From CALEUX01 sp964608615 (GTDB lineage: Bacteria; Bacteroidota; Bacteroidia; Bacteroidales; Marinilabiliaceae), in the NCBI GenBank assembly GCA_964608615.1, contig CAZSQG010000039.1, positions 1 to 34,669 on the forward strand: a DNA stretch of 34,669 nucleotides, written 5' to 3'. Every line of letters starts with the position of its first letter. Within the stretch, counting starts at the first letter, position 1. Position numbers and translations under genes: made by a program. This document shows positions 1 to 11,400 of the stretch, in pieces. Below the pieces are notes generated by a model. That model was not told where the DNA came from. It worked only from the letters and a program-made list of their open reading frames with translations, and did no database searches.

Positions 1-242
1 TTAGACTTGAAGAAATTTACAATCAAAATCATAAGTCTGACGTAAGAGAAATAATACAAAAGGCAATTATTTACAGTGATAGATATTGTAAGTCACTTTA
101 CGATAATTGGTCTGGAATTTTTACAGATGAATACGATGCTCAAAAAATGATGCTTGGCAACTATACAAATATCAAAGATTTTGAAAAAAGACCACTTTCA
201 AAATTAACCAGGGATATAGCTAATGAATTAGGTTTGATTTAA
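1..242 (+). CDS. 3' end of an unidentified protein
   Basis: An open frame enters from the left edge (codons begin at position 3) and ends at TAA 240-242, giving about 79 C-terminal residues. The segment is hydrophilic and rich in Lys, Asp, Tyr and Asn, with probable helices (for example EIIQKAIIYSDRYCKSLYDN), and it ends in ELGLI. Codon use is normal for an AT-rich Bacteroidota gene, which is why I take it as real although only the tail is visible. I do not recognise the family. No terminator hairpin follows closely. The N terminus and any catalytic domain lie outside the window. Confidence 0.6.
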   Translation, partial: RLEEIYNQNHKSDVREIIQKAIIYSDRYCKSLYDNWSGIFTDEYDAQKMMLGNYTNIKDFEKRPLSKLTRDIANELGLI

Positions 243-1310
243 TATTATCCACCTCCTGAAACAAAGAATCTCCAACGCACAAATCAGGTTATATGGTGTT
301 CCTCTTCCTTCTTCGGCAAGTATTGCGCCAGCCCGTTGCAGTATTTGGCTATAAAGTGTTTTAATTTTTAAGGTATATCCAAAAACTACAACGCCCTGCG
401 GGTTGCTATCGCAAGGCTGTCACAATCCTTGCAGCTCAGTCGTCATCGTCACGGCAGCTCTCAATGTTCTGCAAGCCGCTTTACTCATTTCGCCTTCATT
501 TCACTACAGGGCTTCGCAAGCTCAACACCTTTCGTTTCATTCCGGCTACATTCGTTTCAGCCGCTTGCAGCCCATCCGCTGCCAGTGTTAGGCTCGCCTG
601 CTGGTCGCCACCGGCTGCGGGGCTGTCATACTTTTTGCAATTTACCCATGTGCCTGCAGTCGTTTCATTACGTTCGGTTGTTCTTCGTTCGTTCCTTACT
701 CATCACTCCCTTGCTGCATTCAACCACTTCGTCACCCCGTGCTAGAGTAACGGTCTCAATCTACTTCACTTAGCTTCGAACTTCGTCATTCCACAATCCG
801 GCAGCAACCAACCCTCAATTTCAATAGACCTGCTCTATCCTTCCTACGTCAAAAAGTCAATTTTTAAAAGCCACCTAAATTGCTCCCGATATTGTTCCAT
901 TCCTTGCTCTACTCAACGTTCCGTATCTTTTCACCCATCACCCTAGCTATTGCCCGCCCTCAAGCAAAAATTCCGCCAGCCCCTTGCTGTAAACAGTAGC
1001 CATCCATCGCCCTCATTCTTCGGGCTCTCTGTCTGCCACCGGTGGCTCCACTCGCAGTCGGCTCGCACTTCGTTCCTTCGCTTCGGTTGCAACCCGTTCG
1101 TACCTCACTCATTGCACTCTACGCCCCACCGCTTGCTCAAGGCTGTATAACCGGCATTTGCATTTCTTCCTATTTCTTGTTAATTTGCATCTGTATTATA
1201 AAATTTCATATATCAGATTATTATCATAATTATCAAATTCTTTTTAAAAGAAATTGAATGATGCGAGGTAATCCTCGACCTAATTTTAAATTGGGGTTAA
1301 TTTGTTAGAT
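243..1310. other. gene-poor C/T-rich stretch, no supported gene
   Basis: No convincing gene is visible. The plus strand from about 290 to 1160 is C/T-rich, full of short words such as TTCGTT, CGTTTC and CTCATT. The ORFs here are low-complexity Ser/Phe/His/Pro translations, which I take as artefacts of composition. A similar stretch lies at about 21260-21750. One pair of imperfect inverted ends, GCTCAACAC (520-528) and GTGTTAGGC (585-593), fits the outer boxes of an integron attC-like site, but inner pairing is poor. From about 1160 the composition returns to AT-rich. Confidence 0.5.
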
Positions 1311-1442
1311 ATGATAATTTTATATTTACATTATAAACCAGTAAAGAAATATGAGGTTAGAAATGCTTTTTTAAGCATTGCATATGGTCTAATTTCTAAT
1401 GCAATTTTCAATTTATTGTGTAAATTTCTTGAAGGTTTATAA
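1311..1442 (+). CDS. possible small ORF, 43 residues
   Basis: ATG at 1311 opens a 43-residue frame ending at TAA 1440-1442. The first half is basic (KPVKKYEVRN) and the second half is hydrophobic and helical (LSIAYGLISNAIFNLLCKFL), so it could be a small membrane-associated peptide. A strong rho-independent terminator begins 8 bases after the stop, which is the main reason for listing it. No clear Shine-Dalgarno site is seen, and a 16-codon frame ending in TAG at 1306-1308 lies just upstream. I recognise no family. The transcript may instead be a non-coding RNA ending at the terminator. Confidence 0.35.
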   Translation: MIILYLHYKPVKKYEVRNAFLSIAYGLISNAIFNLLCKFLEGL

Positions 1443-1449
1443 TTTTAGA

Positions 1450-1477
1450 GCCTCTCTGGATACAGAGGGGCTTTTTT
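1450..1477 (+). terminator. rho-independent terminator
   Basis: GCCTCTCTG (1450-1458), loop GATA, CAGAGGGGC (1463-1471), then six Ts. The stem is 9 bp with one G-U pair. It shows that something is transcribed rightward here, most simply the small ORF or an RNA ending at about 1440. Confidence 0.8.
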
Positions 1478-1903
1478 GTACAATCATACACTAAAACATA
1501 ATACCAAAGTTACGGTATGGTTGCCAAAGCTGACAAGGGTTCGCTTCGCCAGCCTCAAAAAATCTCTACTCTCATACTTCGGGTAGTGTTTTTTTGTCTG
1601 CCCTTGTATCATTGTCCCCCAATCCGAATTGAAAGGGCATTATTTTAAATGTATTTTTTCAAGTTAGGTGGGAGGTTCGTGGCTTCTCGCTTGCAAATGC
1701 AGTTTAGCTAAATTCCGCTTTGGTTATATAAGTGGTTATGCTCTGGTTTACACTCTTTAGCTCTTGTTTCTGTCCCATATTTGTTATATTTATGGGACAA
1801 ATATTAAAGGATATTGCTTATGGAAAGTACTGCTAATACAATCTCACTCAGCAAACGTATATTACTATCCGTAAGGGTTTATTAAAGAGTTTACGGAATC
1901 TAT
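1478..1903. other. intergenic stretch with inverted repeats and a short ORF remnant
   Basis: No full gene is visible. A perfect 9-bp inverted repeat, TGTCCCATA (1771-1779) and TATGGGACA (1791-1799), with an 11-base AT-rich spacer lies 21 bases upstream of ATG 1820. That frame (MESTANTISLSKRILLSVRVY) stops after 21 codons at 1883-1885. A second inverted repeat, TCCGTAA (1868-1874) and TTACGGA (1891-1897), straddles the stop. The layout resembles an operator plus a truncated gene start, perhaps an element remnant, but this is a guess. Confidence 0.35.
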
Positions 1904-1967
1904 AAAAAAGAAAAAGCCTTCGTGGCACACTCATACATACGTATGTTTATACACTCTCCGATGGCTT
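1904..1967 (-). terminator. terminator of the Tc toxin operon
   Basis: Read on the minus strand, AAGCCATCG (1967-1959) pairs with CGAAGGCTT (1922-1914) with one mismatch, followed by a T-rich run (TTTCTTTTTT). The long loop holds the perfect palindrome ACATACGTATGT (1935-1946), which can extend the structure. It lies about 115 bases after the stop of the MNT gene and is the first minus-strand terminator downstream of the operon. Confidence 0.65.
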
Positions 1968-2055
1968 ATTCCACTTATACTCGATGGTCTTTTTGTTGCT
2001 AACCTCAATACAGTTTCCCCTATTCTCTTCAATAGTTCTCAAGTAAGTAACCCCG
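1905..2055 (-). ncRNA. candidate small RNA (or tiny ORF) downstream of the MNT gene
   Basis: A consensus promoter at 2062-2092 and a terminator at 1904-1967 define a predicted minus-strand transcript of about 150 nt. It contains a possible TTG-started frame ending in NKKTIEYKWNKPSESV, so it may encode a peptide of about 30 residues instead. I recognise no RNA family. Only the promoter and terminator signals support it. Confidence 0.3.
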
Positions 2056-2061
2056 AGAATA

Positions 2062-2092
2062 CAAATATAATAAATTTGCTATTAATGCCCAA
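2062..2092 (-). promoter_or_regulatory. Bacteroidota-type promoter at the end of the MNT gene
   Basis: On the minus strand TTG (2092-2090) is separated by exactly 20 bases from TATATTTG (2069-2062). This fits the Bacteroidota sigma consensus TTG-N19/20-TAnnTTTG. The -33 element lies within the last codons of the MNT gene, so transcription would start near 2055 and run toward the terminator at 1904-1967. Confidence 0.5.
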
Positions 2093-2417
2093 CCTTTGTT
2101 CTAGTTTTTTTATACATAGTTATTCCCAACTTTTCAACTGTTTTTACAATAGAATTAGGGATACCTTTTTCTCTCTCATACGCAGCCAAAGAAAGGATCA
2201 AGACATCGATTTTTAGGGCAAATTCACGAGCACAATTTTGTATTCTTGAAATGCACTCCTCATTGTCGATCCCATTATCCAAAATAATCAATATGTCTAT
2301 ATCACTATATACATTTGAAGTGGCGGTAGCCATGGAGCCAAAAAGAATAATTTCTTCAGGCTCGGCTACCTGTACTGCAAAATCGATTATTTTTTTTATG
2401 GTACTTTCTAAACCCAT
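2082..2417 (-). CDS. minimal nucleotidyltransferase (MNT) domain protein
   Basis: A 111-residue protein made only of a Pol-beta-type nucleotidyltransferase fold. The signature LFGSMATATSNVYSDIDILI (residues 25-44) gives G27-S28, ten residues, then D39-x-D41, and a third metal ligand is likely D71 in KIDVLIL. These residues are the catalytic set, so it should be active if it is an enzyme. The family includes the MntA half of HEPN/MNT systems, which transfers AMP to its toxin partner, but no HEPN gene is visible next to it. The ATG (2417-2415) immediately follows the TcA stop codon (2420-2418) with no spacer, so translation is probably coupled to tcA. Whether it acts on the toxin or is a passenger is unknown. 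Fold call high, role low. Confidence 0.85.
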   Translation of the reverse strand: MGLESTIKKIIDFAVQVAEPEEIILFGSMATATSNVYSDIDILIILDNGIDNEECISRIQNCAREFALKIDVLILSLAAYEREKGIPNSIVKTVEKLGITMYKKTRTKVGH

Positions 2418-5400
2418 CTACTTTCCTAAATGTAAGAGCAAAAAGATATTATCAATTTGTTTATTGGTTAACGATTTAAAATTATTATCAATGGAATCTG
2501 TCTTAATTTTTAAGGAGACACTTCCTAATGTATTCGCTATTAAATCCTTTGATACATGGGGTAGCGAATTAAAATTCAGATCGGATTTAATCGAAATATT
2601 ATTAATGGCAGCCCCATCGGTGATTTTAATATTGGCGATATAATTTGAAGCTACTTCGTCCTTGCTTTCCACAAATAGTTGTATTTTCTTAATTTTTAAG
2701 GCATTTAATTTTCCGCGAATAAAAAATGGAAAATGTTGAAAATTTAAATCAATGACAAATTCCTGATCTGCATCCCCTGCAGGGTATAAAAATCTATACC
2801 ACTCTGTAGAAAATTCATCTTTTAAGTTGAACAACCTTGCAGTTGAATTCGGTAATTTTTTCTCCAGATCGGTATTGGCCGCAGCAACCAACTGCCCCCC
2901 CCCGTTTCTTGAGGTATAACTGATGTGCAAAATCACGTCTGATAACGAGGAAAAATCAAAATAGTTATTTTCCTTAGGCATGTTTATCTGCCATTCGCTC
3001 AGCACACCAGCACCTTCGAAGGGCAAATAACGCTCATCATTAAAATTCAGTTCGAACATGCCATTATCATTTTGGGCATGGCTGGTAGCAATGGATGATA
3101 TTGCACCGAACATAGTCTTAAAGCGGGTATCGCTCGCATCTCCCTTAGCATAAGCACCCCCATTGAGAGTAGCGTCCATTCGTGTTTCATTTTTTAGTAG
3201 GGATAAGGTACAGTTCACACTAGTATATGGACCAACAATGCATGGTACACTAATGGAAACATTTTTAATCCTTCGCATATATTGGCCTGGGTAGTCCATA
3301 TCAAAAAGCCATTCCGGTAAGGAAATGCGACATTGTCCCGTTTCTTTTAGTGTAATTAAGCTCAATGGTGCAATTTGTGTTAGGGAAATATGCTTGGTGA
3401 TCTCAAATTCACGTTTATTTTGATTCAGGTATTCCGCATCCAACCTTCTTAAATCGTTCATAAGCTTATCTCCAGACAATAGACCCTTTTTAAGGCTATC
3501 CCAATACCCGAACTGTACAATTTTCGAATCGGTAATCCCCAGCTCATGCATAAAACATTTTTCTGCTTTTTTGGCCATATCGAAGGCCAACTGGTATGCT
3601 TGAAAATAGACTGTAGAAACTTGTGTGATCATCCAACTGAACAATTGCTCATTTGTATATTTGTCTTTCATGTAAGCATCCACCGCCTTGATATTTTCGA
3701 TCTGCAATTCTTGATTTTCCAGTTCTTTTTCTGCTATGGATTGCCTGATTTCGGCGACATTGATCTGATGTTGAATCTGGTCTATTTCAATAGCTGCTAG
3801 GGATGCCTGCTGCTTGTTTTCATCATCCCTTCGAGTGAAAGCTCCTTGCGCATCTATTAGATTCCCTGTTGAATGTAAAATAGAACTCAATCCTTGGAAC
3901 AGAGCCGCATAATTAATTGATGATTCGGCCACATTTTTACTTCCATAGGTTTGCGTAAATACGGGTGAACCACCAAAACCAGACACTCCATAAGTAAAAG
4001 TAAGGGGCAAGGCGCTTGCAANNNNNNNNNNGCAACACCTGCAACGGCATTAAGAACCGTAGCAACAACTTCTGAAGCTATTGCTCCTCCATGTAATACT
4101 ACCCCTGAAATTTCCCATTCGTTCATTCTAGGAATTTCCTTAAAATAGGCCTGTTTCTTTTCTGCTGATTCTTTCGATTTATTTAAGCTTCCTATAGTCT
4201 CTACCGCTTCGTTAATCTGCTTTTTACGAATCTCTTTTACCGCCTCCAACATCTGAATTTCATGCTGCGAACGCATCAACGATAATTGCTCAATATCCTT
4301 TCTCTCCAAAACGCCCAACAGCTTTTCGCCCAATGCCTTCACATCACTACAAAACTCCATGGCCTTTTGGATTACGATCCTAAAACGGTAGAATGGAGTC
4401 GGAGCATCCAAATCGCTCAGTACACTGCCCAAATCGATTCCGGCAGCTGCAGCTTTTACCAACAAAGCAGGATCTATTGGAGGCTCGAACAATGGGAGCT
4501 GACGAACAATGCCGGCAATATTCATACAATGTCGTATCTTGAACAATCGGTCTTCCACCGTGTCCCAATATTTCGTAATAAAATCGTTGTTGGGAATACA
4601 AAAATAGAACATATCTAATTTTGGGATTGGTTCCCCCTCGGGTGCCGACGTAACCACCGTAACAGGAAGTAGGGTGTCCTCCACAATCGCATCAATCCTG
4701 GCATTACCCATGTCGTCCAATTTTTTCTCAATTTCGTTAAAAGTGAGTTCTTCGTGTTTAACATTGGGAATTTTTTGCGGGCGATCGCCCAAAATCTCAT
4801 AAGCCAACATATATAGTAAGGAGGCTTCGTTGATGGATTCAATGGTATCCTGTTTGAACAACATATCCCCCCAAGCTATGAGGTTGTCCAGATATTTCAT
4901 GACCACATTTTTTTGGTAGGCCACTGGACGGTTACGGGCAACTAAATGGGGCTTGAAAGGATTATTCTTCCATTCATTCATGTTTTTTATTTTCGCCTCA
5001 TCATTCTGATTGATATTTGTTAATATGCTCTCTATTCTTTGCATTCTATAATCCTCTGAATTATATTCATAAAAAGGTTTGGTCACCCAATAGCGTTGGG
5101 GCGTCAACCTACTTTCAATATTCGTAGGATCAAAGATGTAATGGTACCATTTCATGGCATCCTCAAATTTTTGATTTTGCGTTAACCGCGTCGCAATCAT
5201 TAACGGTGCATGAAAAAATAGTTCCCAATTGTAAAGGGAATATGCACCGGAGTAGGAGAAGTCCACAGTATCAGTTTTTGATGTTACATCTACTATTGCA
5301 GAGTTTGTGGGGGAATAGTTTTTGAAATCAAAATTATTTTTCGGGGTAAAACTTTGGGGCTTGGTTTGAATCTTACGGTTTAGCAACCCATCGATACCGG

Positions 5401-8400
5401 CCCTATTGAATTCACGAATAAACAACATAGTATAAGGATGATAAAAAGGAAGAAAACGGTATTTTCTGTTTTGGCTGATTAACTGGCCATAATTGTCCAG
5501 TAGCTTCTCCCATTCAGGTTTAATAAAAAATGTCCTTTGACTGTCCTGATAGAATATAGGATGTTCTCTGGTCATGGTATCCAATTGCAAGTCTTGATGG
5601 GTAATCACCATTTCAAAAGGCGATAAAGCTTTGTTGATCAAACTGGTAGTTGCTGAATCTTCCAATACTCTTAAGCTGGAATCGTTTTTAGAATGAACCT
5701 TATTATTGACCAAGGAATTGTTTTTGAAATGCATCCCATTGGGCAGGCGCAATCTCGGACCAAATTCAATAGGCTGCAATTCTTTTATGGCTCTTCCCAT
5801 TTCTCCAAAATTTTCATATATATAACGGTAGGAATTGTCTATTTCTGGACCATATAGATAATTGCTTTCAGGACCAGATACCCTGAGAGTAGAATTAATA
5901 CCTCTAAGAGCTTTTAATTTAAGATCGCTTACTTCTCCATTGAATACGAACGCCGATGAATGCCATGGCCGATACGTTTCGTTAAATCGGTTTGTGGAAT
6001 GGTATTTCGGGTTATCAGCAAAAGCAGGAAGTAGAGCTGTGCGATCTAAAAATAATGGTTTACTCGGGTCATAAAATTTGGTGTCATTGAACTCTTTGGA
6101 AGTCGATAAATAAATATCCAAGTAAAGTTCATTGAATTTGGAAAGGTAAAAAGGTTTTAAATGGTATGAGAAATGCGGACGTTCCCATGGGTGTACCAGC
6201 TTTTGTTTTGACATTTTTTTAGTAGACCACCCATCCGTTTTTTTAACCGTCCATGCCAATTGTATTTCAATTACCTTCAATGCTTCCGGAGCATCAGTAG
6301 GTTTATCCGAAGGTTGTGCGGCGGGTATCTTTTTTATTTTCATCGGTTTTTCCATAAACTGCAACCAGAATAAATGCAGCTTACGGTTATAAACTACCGG
6401 AACAAGGTGATCGCCCGTTATATCGACCTCTATTTTATCCCAGGCACTCCAGGTATTGTAGTTCATATCGTAGCTTCGGTAATAATATATATTGGGAACG
6501 GCTTTGGTACGTCCTATTACATGAACCGTATTAATTTCGTAGAAACCAAGTTCGTCAGGGGCAAGATTTTCCTTTTGATGGTAGAGGCCACACACTTCGA
6601 GATGTGATACTTCGTCAACTTTATGTAGATAGTTTAAAAATGCGGTTTCCACATTTTCCTTGGTCACTTCGTTTTGCATCAGTTCATTCTCCAGTTCCTT
6701 AAAGAATGGAGACTTATCATCACGCAACTCGGGTTCCAGCCAGTTTTCTGGGTAAAAGAAAATTTTGCGGTTGGCCTCCCAAACCCTGTAGTTTTTCATC
6801 CACCTCCATTGCAACCATGCATTGGGTGATGAACTGTCGTCTTTTTCTCCTTGGGCAATAATCACATACTTGCTTTCCAAATTCAAAAAGCACCGCTGAA
6901 CAAATAACTGAACAGAACTTAAGGCCTGTTTAATTCGCGATGTAAGTTGACAAGAACTCATTTCAACATCAATCAAAAAATATTTGAAGAGAGAATTGGA
7001 ATCCTCCCATTTCGGATTATTCATGGAGGTTAAGCCAAAAATAAGATTCCCTGCGGTTCGTTGCGAATAATCAATATGATATGCAACTAAGGCATTTCGT
7101 TTCATTTCCCTAAGCTCATCGTTCAAAGGCGTCATCTTGGTCAACCAATCCTCCTGTTCGTATTTGGATTTAACGGCTTCTCGGATCTGTTGGGCAACAA
7201 TCCTATCCTTATCGATTTTGTTGTCAATTGTACTCCAACCTAACATTATTGATGCATCCACACCAATAAGTTTCATTTGTTCAAAACATTTCAGCAAACA
7301 ATGGTACACCCACGCATGAGTATAATCCAGTCTGGACACATTATGTTTGATTCCGATACCTTTTTCAACGGAAGTAAGATTTGCTAGTGCCGCATCTCCC
7401 TCGCACCATTTGGTAAGTAAGGATATTTCAGTTTTAATTTGAAGGGCTGTGGCTCCAGGATTTTGGGCTAGGTCAAGAATGCTTCGGATAGAAACATTTC
7501 CTGGCTCAGGAAATTTAGATGCAAATTCCAAAAATAAATAAAGGTTCTTCAAATTCTCAAATTGGTTGGACACCACGGGTGCATTAACTGGCAAGGCAGA
7601 CCAATCAATGGTTTTCAACACTGTTTTATGCTCAATAAAATAATCTAAGTTTTCCGTTTTGATTTTCAGTTTGGCCGCTAGGAGCACTGATTTATGGAGC
7701 AAATTATAAATATTGAAGTGATTTGGGAAATTCTCTCGGGTAATCTTATCATATTCCCCTTCTGCATTAATAGCAATAAGATTTTCATTTTCCAACTCTC
7801 GGATCAAAGTTGTTGTAGCGGGAACAAGGAATAACTTGGTCAAAAGAACGCTGGACTGCTCTGTGGAGATACTAAAGCAGGAAGCTATATGCGATTTGAT
7901 CTGGTTCTGCTTTTGGGCTACTGTATCAACTAAAAAAGTATTCGCACTTAGTTGAACTTTTTTAATGTTTGCAATCAGATCCGATTTGTTGGCCATTGCA
8001 TCCGGATTGGGTGTTCCGTCTGCCAGCACTAATTTTAATTTATTGAATTCATGAATAAACTTTAATTCCTGCATGGAAACAGCATCACCGGACAGATACA
8101 GTTTAGTGGAAATAAGTGAACTTTGGAACGGAGAAAATGCTGCCATAAAATTATCGGTATTTGTAATAGCATCTATAGCATCCGCATCTAACGCAATTAA
8201 TTGGTTCAAGAAATTGATTTGATTTTTACTGTCTTCCAAAATTCTTCTCAAACCCGAGATAAATTGTGCCAAGGACTCCTCTCGCAATCCTATCGGTGAA
8301 TCAGGCCTGTAATTCAACGCATAGTCCAATTCGAGCATGGACAATCCGGAGCGTTTAATAAGCGTTAGGTCTTCCCAACAGTCGATAGTTGCCTGTACAT

Positions 8401-11400
8401 TGGCAAAAGGGTCGGATGTTTGGGTTACATCTAGAAAAGTGACAAAATCGGATATGGATAATTTTAAGCTTCTCGCCAAGTACACATAACGAAACAAAAT
8501 CGAAAGAGATTTGATGGACAAATGATTATTTGTTTTACCAACCAATGCATCAAAATCTGTCTGATTTATGGCCAGTGCAGAAAGAATAGTCGGCACAGGG
8601 GTGTAGCCGTTTGGATTTGTTCCCACTAACAAAATACTGGAATTCAATGTAATGGAATTGCATAGCAAGGAAAGATCAACAGATTGCAATTGATTGGTAA
8701 GATTGCCAATTGCTCTAAATTTACTATCAATAGGATTGGTTACCGCAATATTCTGAAAAAGGATATTGTACATCGGTTGGATAAGTACATCCTGTTTTTC
8801 GGGCTTAATCCTCACCTCCCGGTTGATATCACCATAAAATGCCAATAAGATCTCAAAGGGTAATTTTAGTTTTTCCTGCAATTGGTTGAACAATTTTAGC
8901 TGTACCAGAGAAGCTTCATTAATTTTAGAAGCACCAATTTTGGCGTTACGCAGTAACAGATCCAATTCCCACATTTTCCACCCGGTCTTTCTCCAAAGTC
9001 GAATAAAACGATGCATGGCATCAAATTTGGCGGGTGTTAAATTATTTATTGTCTGTTGAGCCGTATCGCACACTTCCAAATTACGCACGATTACACTTTT
9101 ATTTACAGCAGGATCGTTTACAAAATTCACCATTAACAGTTCCAGCAATTCATCATAGTTAAGTTTGCTTCGCTTTAAAAAAATTGTAACGGCAACGTGA
9201 CTCTTGGTGGTATCAAATTCCCAGTATGTTTTCTGATCTGCAGCAGATGGGCGGGACGAGAGGATTAGATCCCTCTCTTTCCACGATAACTTAAAGTATT
9301 CGGCCGCAATAGCCATATCATCGAAGTCTTTCTTTGTGTTTTTGGGATTGAGATATTCTAAGTTAACTATTGATTTATCGGCATTTATTGCCGTAACCCG
9401 AAATACTATATATCCTGCTGATTCCTTTTCCAGCGTTTTTGCAATATAAGTGTGGTCTTTGACCGCAACTACACCAAAACATGTATAGCCCGTATTAGGA
9501 ATGTTCACGGTAGCTAAGTCAACATTTCCTATGTTCCCCAAATCGATTACTTCTTTCTGGTTAAAATTGTTTCCCCAGAATTTACCACCTGTGTAATAAA
9601 GATCACCACCATCAATAATGCCATGTATATTAGTGGAAAAATCAAAGCTTTCTTCGTTTTTGAGAACAACCTTAAGAGGAGATTGATTTTGAAGGTATTT
9701 ATTCTTAGCGTTTTTATCCTGAAAGACTTCCATTATTTCGTAACGGGGAACGCGCAAATAGTCCAAATAGGCTCTGGCCTCTTCCTGCCATAGGTTAAAG
9801 GAGATGTTCATAGGAAAATCCTTACTAGCCAGCTCGGCATATGCCATTGGCTGAATATTTTGCGGAATAGCCCTGAGTTCCTTTTGGGAAAGTACAGTTT
9901 GATACACGAAATCCTTGTTTCCTGTCAAATTGTTTTCCAAGATCTCGCAAACGAGATCTATGTATGGAAGCGGAGTATTGGTATTTTCGCAATTGAGTTT
10001 GATATTACCAATATCGGGCCTTCGATCAAATAAAACATCCTGTACAGTCTTTCTATAATCTATAGCCAAATGTTCCTTTAGAAACCGCAACATATCCATC
10101 AAATATGCCGCTGGTCCGAATAAGGACTTGCAGTGTTCGCAATCGCAATAGTCCAACGACCCAAAGAGCGTCTCCAAATCCGGAATATCTTTAAGTGTGT
10201 CCTGTATTTCCTTTGCAGAATAGGTGTGTGGTATAATTGCGGCTGGAGTATCCCGATACATTTCCTTTCTAAAATCGGTAATACGGCCCAGTATTTTCAT
10301 ATACTGTATTCTGGATGATTCATACAATTGATTAATGTGTATGTCCTCCACCTTTTTTTCCTTCAATAAATTTGTTATTCTTTCCTTGCCCGTAAAATAT
10401 ATCTGCATAGAACTATGCATTTTATGGTCGATTAATACGGCTCCGGCCAGAGGATCTTTTGTGAGCTTATGGATACGCTGTAATACTTTCAAGGAAGACC
10501 TTGTGTTTTTATTAATGCTAATTTGATTGTCCTTAATATATTTGTCCAGATTCTGCTCCCTAAAATTAAGTTCTTTTTGTTCATCAATAAACTTCTCAAC
10601 TTCATCAATGTTTTCAAGAGCATTTTGTTTCGTTCTTTTTGTGGTGGCTACCAAGGAAACGGCAGGATACAGAAAATTACTGCGGTTCTTTATGGCAGCG
10701 GCGTAATTGGCGACTTTTTCGTCAAGCGTATCTCCGGGCATGTTATTAGGGACCTTTTTACCGTTTTCGTTGATCAGAGAAACAATACCGTCATGATCCA
10801 ATTTAGCCACATCACCAACCCTTTTAAATTTTTTTCTGTCACCGATATTCTTTTTTAGAAAATCAACTGTTGCCATATGGTTCTTGGCAAGATAGGCTAC
10901 TTCAACGGTAGTGGTAAAAGCGGCGATGGCATCGGCCCCAATTTCAGCTTTCTCAGCTTTTATCGCATTCCAGAAATCAGTATTTATTCCCTTGCTTTTG
11001 ATAAAAGCATCGGCTATAACCGCATGTTTTGATTTCTCCACAGAGGCACTATCCAATAAGGATTTCAGATTCCCATTACCCACCAAGATAGGTTTGGACA
11101 AGGTAAAATCAATTCGCTGATTCTTTAAAGCCGCAAGAATGGCATCACGATCCAATTTAATCTTTTGTGAGACCAGGTTTTGTGCCACTGCATTTTCAAT
11201 AACTTGCAACTGTATGGAGTCCTCCAGAAAAATAATTCCCGAAGAAGCGATTTCGGTCATTTGTGCAATCGTCTCCCATTCGCTAGTGCCTCTTAGCAGA
11301 TCACTTGGCAGATCCGGCGGAAGATTTTGTGCAATAAATGCATAAAAAACATCTGATCCCAAAAGGGGATTATTTATTGACTGTGAAACCAGTTGAGATA

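Noticed and set aside
403..1257. Plus-strand ORFs rich in Ser, Phe, His and Pro
   Set aside because: Low-complexity translation of C/T-rich DNA, overlapping each other in several frames, no start context or domain.
2418..4010. Separate 530-residue protein starting at TTG 4010
   Set aside because: The frame is open up to the Ns, and its content (coiled coil and TcB-binding domain) is the C-terminal part of TcA; the start is artificial.
4380..4842. Minus-strand ORFs of 73 and 75 residues inside tcA
   Set aside because: Out-of-frame shadows of the TcA coding sequence.
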